From positions 1 through 64,000 of the forward strand of contig NZ_BCRG01000011.1 in NCBI RefSeq assembly GCF_001552475.1: a stretch of DNA of 64,000 nt, written 5' to 3'. The stretch is from Microbacterium oleivorans NBRC 103075. Its GTDB lineage: Bacteria > Actinomycetota > Actinomycetes > Actinomycetales > Microbacteriaceae. Under the pieces are notes generated by a model that saw only the letters and a program-made list of their open reading frames with translations, made no database searches and was not told the origin of the DNA. This document shows, one piece after another, positions 57,451-64,000 of this stretch (positions within the stretch are counted from its first letter, which is position 1; every line of letters begins with the position of its first letter). Position numbers and translations under genes: made by a program.

Positions 57451-58548
57451 GTGCCCTCCTCCCCCGATCCGATCGTGGCCGTTTCCCAGCGAGTCGAGAG
57501 GTTCCTGCAGGCTCAGCGCGACGCCGCGGGGGAATTCGGCGAGGAAGCGCTCTCGTTCGTCGAATCCGGCGCATCCGCGGCGACCGGCGGGAAAGGGTTC
57601 AGGGCCAAGTTCTGCCTCGCCGGATGGCGAGCTGTCGCGACCGCCGGCTGGAGCGGGTCGAGGAGCATCCCGGAAGTCGTGACCGCGGCATCCGCTGCTC
57701 TCGAGATCTTCCACGCGGCGGCTCTCGTCCACGACGATGTCATCGACCGCTCCGACACTCGCCGCGGCCGGCCCGCGTCGCACCGGGCGTGGGAATCCCA
57801 GCACGGATCACGAGGATGGGCAGGTGACGGAGCCGAGTTCGGTCGGTCCGCCGCCATCCTCCTGGGCGATCTCCTCGTCGCCTGGAGCGACGACCTGTTA
57901 GAAGAGGGACTGGCCGAGACGGACGCAGAGCGGGCGCAGCGAGCGCGCAGCGAATTCGCACGGATGCGCCGCGAGGTGACCATCGGCCAGTTCCTCGACG
58001 TCGCGGAGGAGTCGGCGTACGTGGCCGCACCCGTGGAGACGCACCCCGATCGGGCACTCCGCGTCGCCTCACTCAAGTCGGCGAGGTACAGCGTGCAGCA
58101 CCCGCTCCAGCTCGGTGCGGCTCTCGCAGACGCGGATGCGGAGCAGTACCGCGCGCTGGGAGCCTTCGGACATCCCGTCGGGCTGGCATTCCAACTGCGC
58201 GACGACGTCCTCGGTGTATTCGGTGACTCGGCTGTGACCGGCAAGCCGGTCGGCGACGACCTGCGCGAGGGGAAGCGTACGCTCCTCATCGCCTACGCTC
58301 GCGCCGCCCTGTCCCCGGGCGCACTCCGCGTCTTCGACGAACTCGTCGGCGACCGAGAGCTGACGGCCGACCAGGTGTCGCACCTGCAGCAGACAATCAT
58401 CGACACGGGCGCCCTGGCGCGCGTGGAGGAGCGGATCACCGAATGGGCGACGGAGGCCGACCGAGCCCTTCGCGGCGCCCGGCTCGATCACGCCGCGGTC
58501 AGCGAGCTCCGTGAGCTGGCACGCGCGGCCACCGTCCGCACGGCCTGA
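57451..58548 (+). CDS. Polyprenyl diphosphate synthase (IdsA-like)
   Basis: A 365-residue trans-isoprenyl diphosphate synthase making a C15-C25 or longer polyprenyl diphosphate for quinones, carotenoids or other lipids. The first Asp-rich motif is ALVHDDVIDRSDTRRGRPAS; the second, QLRDDVLGVFGDSAVTGKPV, has Gly for the last Asp, the common form in actinobacterial IdsA proteins. GKGFRAKFCLAGW and GDDLREGKRTLLIAYARAAL are also present. Product length cannot be fixed by eye. It converges with the Rv2175c-like gene. Confidence 0.92.
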   Translation: MPSSPDPIVAVSQRVERFLQAQRDAAGEFGEEALSFVESGASAATGGKGFRAKFCLAGWRAVATAGWSGSRSIPEVVTAASAALEIFHAAALVHDDVIDRSDTRRGRPASHRAWESQHGSRGWAGDGAEFGRSAAILLGDLLVAWSDDLLEEGLAETDAERAQRARSEFARMRREVTIGQFLDVAEESAYVAAPVETHPDRALRVASLKSARYSVQHPLQLGAALADADAEQYRALGAFGHPVGLAFQLRDDVLGVFGDSAVTGKPVGDDLREGKRTLLIAYARAALSPGALRVFDELVGDRELTADQVSHLQQTIIDTGALARVEERITEWATEADRALRGARLDHAAVSELRELARAATVRTA

Positions 58549-58568
58549 CGCGCGACCCGCGATCAGGC
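58543..58568. terminator. Hairpin between convergent genes
   Basis: GCCTGA-CGCG / CGCG-A-TCAGGC pairs around a short loop and contains both convergent stop codons. No U-run, so it is a possible bidirectional terminator only. Confidence 0.4.
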
Positions 58569-58907
58569 GAGCGTCTGCGCGACTCGACGCACCTCACTCT
58601 TTCGACCCTGCCGCAGCGCTTCGATCGGGGCGAACCCGATGGACTCCTCGGGGGCGAGCAGCCAATCGATCGCTTCATCGTCGGAGAAGCCGGCATCGTG
58701 CAGCACGATGATCGTGCCGCGGAGGGACGAGAGCGGCTCACCGTCGACGAGGAAGACGGAGGGAACTCGCGGAGCACCGAAACGGCGCGAGGCGACGAGC
58801 TGATGCTCGTCGAGCATGCGGCGCACGCGCCCGAGCTGCTCCCCGGTCAGCTCCACCAGTTCGGGAAGACTCAGCCAATCAGTGGACACGGGTGCATCAG
58901 AACTCAC
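58563..58907 (-). CDS. Rv2175c-like DNA-binding protein
   Basis: A 114-residue protein resembling mycobacterial Rv2175c, a winged helix-turn-helix protein phosphorylated by PknL. WLSLPELVELTGEQLGRVRR is a MerR-like helix pair, followed by RRFGAPRVPSVFLVDGEPLS and LRGTIIVLHDAGFSDDEAID, then WLLAPEESIGFAPIEAL. A PknL gene lies 1.4 kb away, matching the mycobacterial neighbourhood. The N-terminal Ser/Thr residues could be phosphorylated, but the site is not certain. It has no operon partner on its strand. Confidence 0.88.
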   Translation of the reverse strand: MSSDAPVSTDWLSLPELVELTGEQLGRVRRMLDEHQLVASRRFGAPRVPSVFLVDGEPLSSLRGTIIVLHDAGFSDDEAIDWLLAPEESIGFAPIEALRQGRKSEVRRVAQTLA

Positions 58908-59046
58908 ACCTCAACTATCGCATCCCGCGCACGGAACCGCTTGTACCACCAGTCACATACGCCTCATGGATTGACACCAGTCACATCGGCGTGTCACGGT
59001 TTCCCCGGGGGGATCCACCGATCCAAGGCTGAATGAAGGAATACCT

Positions 59047-60270
59047 GTGCGCCGGAACGACGTTCTCCCCGCCTCCCTCCGCCAGATGAGCGCCCCCGCC
59101 ATGATCGGGTCCATCGCCCTCTCGCTCTCCCTCCTCCCCCTCGACGCCGGAGCGGCGGAAGCGCGGGAGAGGCCCACTCCCGAACCCCTCTCGGCACGCA
59201 CGCATGCCGCGCCCGCAACCGCTGACGATGAGCGCAGCGTCGTCGGGATGCCCGCGTCCCGGAACTCTGTCAAGACCCACATCGTCGCCCGCGGTGACAC
59301 CATCAGCGCGATCGCGGCCACCCACGGTGTCCGGACCGCCGACGTCCTGGCGTGGAACGGACTCGGGTGGCGATCCGTCATCCACCCCGGCGATGTCCTG
59401 CGACTCGGGCCGAAGGAGTCGCGGGCGGATGCTGAGGCTAAGCCGAAGGCGCGGGCCGCGGCATCCACTTACACCGTTCGTGCCGGCGACACGCTCTGGT
59501 CGATCGCCGCACGACACGGGGTCACCGTCTCCGCTCTCTCCCGTGCCAACGACCTCGGAGCGTCGACGACGATCCACCCCGGACAGAAGCTGAAAGTCGG
59601 CGTCCTCGCCGCGCCTCGAGCCGCAGCGCGCACCGACGCGAAGAAGCCCGCGGCATCCAAGCCGGCCGCTGGCCCCGTCCACGAGGTGGCTAACGGTGAG
59701 ACCCTTTGGGCCATCGCCGATCGGAGCGGGGTCAGCCTCGCCCGGCTGCTCGACGCGAACGGGCTCGACGAGGGATCCATCATCTACCCGGGGCAGAAGC
59801 TCCGCATCCCGACCGCCGCGGCAGCACGCAAGGCGCCGGCCGTCGCGGGGACCACGGGGGTGGCACTCGACGCCGAGCAGATCACCAACGTCCGCACCAT
59901 CATCCAGGTGGGCCGCGACCGCGGCGTCTCACGCGACGGCATCGCCATCGCGCTCGCCACCGCGATGGTCGAGTCATGGATCCGCAACCTGGACGGCGGC
60001 GACCGCGACTCGCTCGGACTGTTCCAGCAGCGGCCGAGCGCCGGGTGGGGCTCGGAGGCGGAGATCCGCGACCCGCGGCGATCCGCGGCGGCCTTCTTCG
60101 GCGGACCGTCGGACCCGAACGGCGATGACACGCGAGGCCTCCTCGACATCGACGGCTGGGAGGACATGGACTTCGGCGACGCCGCTCAGGCCGTGCAGAT
60201 CTCCGCGTACCCGGAACGGTATGGCCCGTGGAAGAAGCAGGCGTACCGCTGGCTCGAGATGTATGGGTGA
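59047..60270 (+). CDS. LysM-repeat secreted peptidoglycan-associated protein
   Basis: A 407-residue exported protein. A signal peptide (ASLRQMSAPAMIGSIALSLS, then LLPLDAGAAEA) precedes three LysM peptidoglycan-binding repeats (THIVARGDTISAIAATHGVR; STYTVRAGDTLWSIAARHGV; HEVANGETLWAIADRSGVSL) separated by Ala/Lys linkers. The C-terminal ~130 residues (VRTIIQVGRDRGVSRDGIAI, SLGLFQQRPSAGWGSEAEIR, FGGPSDPNGDD) resemble a lysozyme-like fold with a possible catalytic Glu in MVESW. It is likely a wall hydrolase or scaffold. GTG 59047 follows GAAGGA. It sits 70 bases before pknL. Confidence 0.9.
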   Translation: MRRNDVLPASLRQMSAPAMIGSIALSLSLLPLDAGAAEARERPTPEPLSARTHAAPATADDERSVVGMPASRNSVKTHIVARGDTISAIAATHGVRTADVLAWNGLGWRSVIHPGDVLRLGPKESRADAEAKPKARAAASTYTVRAGDTLWSIAARHGVTVSALSRANDLGASTTIHPGQKLKVGVLAAPRAAARTDAKKPAASKPAAGPVHEVANGETLWAIADRSGVSLARLLDANGLDEGSIIYPGQKLRIPTAAAARKAPAVAGTTGVALDAEQITNVRTIIQVGRDRGVSRDGIAIALATAMVESWIRNLDGGDRDSLGLFQQRPSAGWGSEAEIRDPRRSAAAFFGGPSDPNGDDTRGLLDIDGWEDMDFGDAAQAVQISAYPERYGPWKKQAYRWLEMYG

Positions 60271-60328
60271 ATCCGTGACAGCTCCGAGCGAGGGTGCGCC
60301 GTTACCCGGGCTCGCAGGGTCGGCTCCG

Positions 60329-60334
60329 TAGACT
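60329..60334 (+). promoter_or_regulatory. Leaderless-type -10 box before pknL
   Basis: TAGACT ends six bases before GTG 60341; no ribosome site is present between them. Confidence 0.45.
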
Positions 60335-60340
60335 TCTGAC

Positions 60341-62299
60341 GTGAACGCCACCCCGCAGACCGACCCGCTGATCGGCCGCCTGGTCGACAGCCGGTACCGG
60401 GTTCGCGGGCGCATCGCGCGAGGCGGTATGGCCACCGTCTACGTCGCCACCGATCTTCGACTCGAACGCCGAGTCGCGCTCAAGGTCATGCACGGCCACC
60501 TCTCTGATGACACGGTCTTCCAGAACCGCTTCATCCAAGAAGCTCGTTCGGCCGCGCGACTGGCCGACCCGCACGTCGTCAACGTCTTCGACCAGGGCCA
60601 AGACGGCGAGATGGCGTACCTCGTCATGGAGTACCTGCCGGGGATCACCCTGCGCGAGCTGGTGCGCGAGCAGAAACGCCTCACCCTCCCCCAGACGATC
60701 ACCATCATGGATGCGATCCTCGCCGGACTGTCCGCGGCGCACCGCGCGGGCATCGTGCATCGCGATGTGAAGCCGGAGAACGTCCTGCTGGCCGAGGACG
60801 GCCGCATCAAGATCGGTGACTTCGGCCTGGCCCGCGCCACCAGCGCCAACACCGCCACCGGGCAGATGCTCCTCGGCACCATCGCCTACCTCGCCCCCGA
60901 GCTCGTCACACGCGGTACGGCGGATGCTCGCAGCGACATCTACGCGCTCGGCATCATGCTCTACGAGATGCTCACCGGCGAGCAGCCCTACAAGGGCGAG
61001 CAACCGATGCAGATCGCCTACCAGCACGCCACCCACTCGGTGCCTCGCCCGAGCGTCAAGAACCCGGGCGTTCCCGAACAACTCGATGAACTCGTCCTGT
61101 GGGCGACGGAACGCTCCCCCGAGGACCGCCCGACGGATGCCCGAGAGATGCTCGACAGGCTCCGCGACATCGAGAAGCAACTCGGCGTCTTCCCCCAGGT
61201 CGTCCGGTCCACCCCCGCGGGAGCGACGGTCGTCGTCGACGACTCGCTGGACTCCGACGAGGTCACGCGCGTGATGCCGGGCACCTTCACGGCACCCAGC
61301 GTCACCACGGAGATCGACAACGCGACCCGGCTCCGTCGACGCTCGCATCGGAACACCGTCAAGGGCGGCTGGCTGCTCGCCGCCGTCCTCGTGATCGCCG
61401 CCGCGGCAGGCGGGCTCGGGTGGTGGTTCGGGTCTGGCCCTGGATCGCTCGTCTCGGTGCCTTCCGTCGAGGGAATGAGCTTCGACAAGGCTGCGAGTGC
61501 CCTGTTGGAGAACACGCTCGTCGCCGAGCGTCGCGATGTCCACAGCCTTGAGATCCCCGCCGGGGAGGTCATCGGAACCGACCCCGATGCCGGGACCTTC
61601 CTTGGTCGTGACGCCACCGTCACCGTCGAGATCTCCTCGGGCCCCGCGACCGCCGAATTACCCACCCTCCAGGATCGCACCCGCTCCGACGTGGAGACTC
61701 TCCTGCAGGAGAACAACATCACGGTGGCGACGACGAAGAAGTACTACACGAGCTTCGCGGCCGACCGGGTCGTCCGGGTCTACGTCACGCAGCCCGGCTC
61801 GTCGGACCCGGTGCAGTGCACCGAAGGATGCTCGGTTCTGCAGGGCTCGACCGCCGAACTGCGGGTGTCGCTCGGCGCACTCCCTGATGTCACCGGCAAG
61901 AACGCCGACGACGCCACGGACACACTCCGGCAGGCCGGCATGAAGGTCGAGGAGGAGCGCGAGTACAGCAGCTCCGTCGACGACGACCTCGTCATCCGCG
62001 TGCCCGAACGGCCCGGCGGCGGCTCCTGGCAGCAGGGTGAGACCATCACCATCGTCGTGTCGGACGGGCCGAAGCCCGTCGAGGTGCCCAACGTCGTCGG
62101 CGAGACGGTGCGAACCGCCGTCGACCGTCTGCAGGCGGCCGGGTTCAAGGTGAACCCGAACATCGAGGACGCGGAGATCCCCCTCGGTGGGCGCTACTGG
62201 GACGTGTACCGCGTCCGCTCCATGACCCCCGAGGGTGGTTCGCTGCAGCGCCCGGGCACCACCGTCAGCCTGACACCCCAGTTCCAGCCCTTCGGCTGA
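60341..62299 (+). CDS. pknL: PASTA-domain serine/threonine kinase, PknL-like
   Basis: A 652-residue membrane kinase. The Hanks kinase domain (residues ~15-280) has GRIARGGMATVYVA, ALKVMHGHL (catalytic Lys), VHRDVKPENVLLAEDG near residue 140, GDFGLARATSANTATGQMLL and GTIAYLAPELVT. After a juxtamembrane linker with Thr-rich stretches comes a helix GWLLAAVLVIAAAAGGLGWW near residue 345, then four PASTA-type repeats from residue ~370 (SVPSVEGMSFDKAASALLEN; ELPTLQDRTRSDVETLLQEN; ALPDVTGKNADDATDTLRQA; EVPNVVGETVRTAVDRLQAA). PASTA domains bind muropeptides, so it likely links wall status to division. Next to an Rv2175c-like gene. Confidence 0.94.
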   Translation: MNATPQTDPLIGRLVDSRYRVRGRIARGGMATVYVATDLRLERRVALKVMHGHLSDDTVFQNRFIQEARSAARLADPHVVNVFDQGQDGEMAYLVMEYLPGITLRELVREQKRLTLPQTITIMDAILAGLSAAHRAGIVHRDVKPENVLLAEDGRIKIGDFGLARATSANTATGQMLLGTIAYLAPELVTRGTADARSDIYALGIMLYEMLTGEQPYKGEQPMQIAYQHATHSVPRPSVKNPGVPEQLDELVLWATERSPEDRPTDAREMLDRLRDIEKQLGVFPQVVRSTPAGATVVVDDSLDSDEVTRVMPGTFTAPSVTTEIDNATRLRRRSHRNTVKGGWLLAAVLVIAAAAGGLGWWFGSGPGSLVSVPSVEGMSFDKAASALLENTLVAERRDVHSLEIPAGEVIGTDPDAGTFLGRDATVTVEISSGPATAELPTLQDRTRSDVETLLQENNITVATTKKYYTSFAADRVVRVYVTQPGSSDPVQCTEGCSVLQGSTAELRVSLGALPDVTGKNADDATDTLRQAGMKVEEEREYSSSVDDDLVIRVPERPGGGSWQQGETITIVVSDGPKPVEVPNVVGETVRTAVDRLQAAGFKVNPNIEDAEIPLGGRYWDVYRVRSMTPEGGSLQRPGTTVSLTPQFQPFG

Positions 62300-62327
62300 C
62301 GGCTCGCCGCCTTGCACCGGAGAACGA

Positions 62328-62361
62328 CGATGGCCCGGTGAGCGTCGTCACCGGGCCATCG
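62328..62361. terminator. Bidirectional hairpin between pknL and aroG
   Basis: Fourteen-base complementary arms (62328-62341 and 62348-62361) around a six-base loop lie between convergent pknL and aroG. No T-run is present, so Rho-independent action is plausible but not classical. Confidence 0.55.
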
Positions 62362-62371
62362 CGTCGTGCGG

Positions 62372-63700
62372 TCAGCGGTTGCCGAGCTCCTCGGCGACCA
62401 GGAACGCCAGCTCGAGCGACTGCATGTGGTTGAGGCGCGGGTCGCAGAGCGACTCGTACCGCGTGGCCAGGGTCGCCTCGTCGATCATCTCGGAACCTCC
62501 GAGGCATTCGGTGACGTCATCACCGGTGAGTTCGACATGGATGCCGCCGGGGAAGGTGCCGACGGAGCGGTGCGCCTCGAAGAAGCCACGAACCTCGTCG
62601 ACGACGTCGTCGAAGCGACGCGTCTTGTAGCCCGTCGGCGTCGTGATGCCGTTTCCGTGCATCGGGTCGGTGACCCAGAGCGGGGTGGCTCCGGAGTCCT
62701 TGACCGCCTGCAGCAGGGGCGGCAGCGCGTCGCGGATCTTGCCCGCGCCCATCCGCGTGATGAAGGTGAGTCGGCCCGGCTCGCGTTCGGGATCGAGCTT
62801 GTCGATGAGCTCGAGCGCCGTCTCGGGCGTCGTCGTGGGACCGAGCTTGACCCCGATGGGGTTGCGGATCTTCGAGAAGTAGTCGACGTGCGCACCATCC
62901 AACTCGCGCGTGCGCTCTCCCACCCAAAGGAAGTGAGCCGACGTGTTGTACGGCGTACCCGTCCGAGAGTCGATGCGTGTCATCGGGTGTTCGTAGTCCA
63001 TGAGGAGACCCTCGTGGCCGGTGTAGAACTCGACGCCGCGGAGCTCGTCGAAGTTCGCACCGGCGGCTTCCATGAACTTGATGGCGCGGTCGATCTCGCC
63101 CGCCAGTCGTTCGTAGCGCTGGTTGGCGGGGTTCTTGGCGAAGCCCTGATTCCAGCTGTGCACCTCACGGAGGTCGGCGAAGCCTCCCTGCGTGAACGCG
63201 CGGATGAGGTTCAGCGTCGAGGCAGCCGTGTGGTATCCCTTCAGCAGACGCTGCGGGTCGGCCGTACGCGAGGCCTCGGTGAAGTCGTAGCCGTTGACGA
63301 TGTCGCCTCGGTAGGCGGGCAGCGTGATGTCACCGCGCGTCTCGGTGTCGCTGGAACGGGGCTTGGCGAACTGCCCCGCCATCCGGCCCATCTTCACGAT
63401 GGGCATCGACGCACCATAGGTCAGGACGACCGCCATCTGCAGGACCGTCTTGATGCGGTCGCGGATCTGCTGCGCGGTGGCGCCGGCGAAGGTCTCGGCG
63501 CAGTCGCCTCCCTGGAGGAGGAACGCCTGTCCGGATGCCGCCTTGGCCAGACGGTCGCGGAGGTTATCGACCTCGCCGGCGAAGACGAGGGGCGGGAGGG
63601 TCGCGATCTCGGCGGAGACGGCAGCGACCGCATCCGCGTCGGGCCACAACGGCTGCTGCTTGATCGGGAGCGAGCGCCAGTGGTCGAGAGGAGTGGGCAT
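62372..63700 (-). CDS. aroG: 3-deoxy-7-phosphoheptulonate synthase, class II
   Basis: This enzyme condenses phosphoenolpyruvate and erythrose 4-phosphate, the first shikimate step toward aromatic amino acids. The 442-residue length and motifs are class II: GQAFLLQGGDCAETFAGATA, VKMGRMAGQFAKPRSSDTET, LPAYRGDIVNGYDFTEASRT, REVHSWNQGFAKNPANQRYE, VDYFSKIRNPIGVKLGPTTT, WVTDPMHGNGITTPTGYKTR and GIHVELTGDDVTECLGGSEM. TAGAAT lies six bases before ATG 63700. It follows an acyltransferase gene and converges with pknL, as in mycobacteria. Confidence 0.96.
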   Translation of the reverse strand: MPTPLDHWRSLPIKQQPLWPDADAVAAVSAEIATLPPLVFAGEVDNLRDRLAKAASGQAFLLQGGDCAETFAGATAQQIRDRIKTVLQMAVVLTYGASMPIVKMGRMAGQFAKPRSSDTETRGDITLPAYRGDIVNGYDFTEASRTADPQRLLKGYHTAASTLNLIRAFTQGGFADLREVHSWNQGFAKNPANQRYERLAGEIDRAIKFMEAAGANFDELRGVEFYTGHEGLLMDYEHPMTRIDSRTGTPYNTSAHFLWVGERTRELDGAHVDYFSKIRNPIGVKLGPTTTPETALELIDKLDPEREPGRLTFITRMGAGKIRDALPPLLQAVKDSGATPLWVTDPMHGNGITTPTGYKTRRFDDVVDEVRGFFEAHRSVGTFPGGIHVELTGDDVTECLGGSEMIDEATLATRYESLCDPRLNHMQSLELAFLVAEELGNR

Positions 63701-63706
63701 CCGCTC

Positions 63707-63712
63707 ATTCTA
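63707..63712 (-). promoter_or_regulatory. Leaderless-type -10 box before aroG
   Basis: TAGAAT on the minus strand ends six bases before ATG 63700, the best match to consensus among the boxes in this window. Confidence 0.5.
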
Positions 63713-63752
63713 GCGGCGGACGACGACCCGGTCGGTCGTGTGACGGACGGCC

Positions 63753-64000
63753 TCAGGAGGCGGTGGCCGGACGGCGGTCCTTGACCGTCGACGCGTAGAC
63801 ATCCTCGTATTCCTGCTCCCCCATGCGCTGGAGCGCGACCATGATCTCATCGGTCACCGAACGGAGGACGAAGCGGTCGGACTCCATGCCGTAGAAACGG
63901 CTGAAGTCGAGGGGTTCGCCGATGACCATGCCCACCCGTCCGACGCGCGGGATGGAACGTCCGATCGGCATGACCTCATCGGTGCCGATCATGACGACCG
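63753..64000 (-). CDS. 1-acylglycerol-3-phosphate acyltransferase, C-terminal part
   Basis: The right edge cuts this gene, leaving about 82 C-terminal residues. MIGTDEVMPIGRSIPRVGRV, MVIGEPLDFSRFYGMESDRF, VLRSVTDEIMVALQRMGEQE and YEDVYASTVKD match the end of actinobacterial PlsC-type lysophosphatidate acyltransferases that lie before aroG in relatives. The catalytic HX4D motif would be outside the window, so activity cannot be judged here. A 52-base gap separates it from aroG. Confidence 0.85.
   Translation of the reverse strand, partial: VVMIGTDEVMPIGRSIPRVGRVGMVIGEPLDFSRFYGMESDRFVLRSVTDEIMVALQRMGEQEYEDVYASTVKDRRPATAS

Overview
The window looks like a core chromosomal segment of a high-GC Gram-positive actinobacterium, most likely family Microbacteriaceae and probably Microbacterium or a close relative. 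Support comes from the GC-rich sequence with GTG and TTG starts, WhiA next to RapZ, a diheme QcrC/Rieske/QcrB complex with CtaC-CtaD-CtaF, a four-S1-domain ribosomal protein S1, the DivIVA/SepF division module, PknL with an Rv2175c-type protein, and a class II DAHP synthase. The genus is inferred from gene content and order; no database search was possible.

Layout. 1-9.8 kb: whiA (cut by the left edge), rapZ, uvrC, uvrA, an OhrR-like MarR regulator divergent from a small zinc-ribbon protein, uvrB and coaE. 9.9-12.8 kb: a translationally coupled histidine kinase and degenerate-GGDEF membrane protein, sitting between rpsA and coaE. 12.9-19.4 kb: rpsA, a YchJ-like protein, a lipoprotein/PKD-protein pair with a low-GC patch, a 5'-3' exonuclease, a PHP-domain protein and trpD. 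19.5-28.8 kb: respiratory block, with ctaE-qcrCAB on the plus strand facing ctaC-ctaD-ctaF-PP2C on the minus strand, a rhodanese between them, and an IscA/ErpA-type protein. 28.9-41 kb: M20 peptidase, DUF3043 protein, pyrD, nrdR, hisD, a membrane protein, dnaE, NUDIX, RluD-type synthase, lspA. 40.6-56.8 kb: a complete-looking dcw cluster read on the minus strand (mraZ, rsmH, ftsL, ftsI, murF, mraY, murD, ftsW, murG, murC, ftsQ, ftsZ, yggS-like, sepF, yggT, divIVA) in which murE is absent. 57-64 kb: DUF3040 protein, polyprenyl synthase, Rv2175c-like protein, LysM protein, PknL, DAHP synthase and the C-terminal end of an acyltransferase cut by the right edge.

How the genes work together. Three programmes dominate: nucleotide excision repair (uvrA, uvrB, uvrC), the cytochrome bcc-aa3 branch of respiration, and peptidoglycan synthesis coupled to division, with PknL and the LysM protein as likely wall-sensing or remodelling additions. 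Genes are packed tightly with many 1-14 nt overlaps. No stretch over about 160 bases outside genes was found except the 208 bases between mraZ and the DUF3040 gene, so no gene-free stretch exceeds 300 bases.

I saw no tRNA, rRNA, CRISPR array, insertion sequence, prophage or obvious undescribed defence system. The most unusual points are a histidine-kinase/dead-GGDEF pair, missing murE, a dyad-rich AT patch before ftsZ, repeated leaderless-type -10 boxes placed 6-7 nt before start codons, and enrichment of the word GGATGC/GCATCC.
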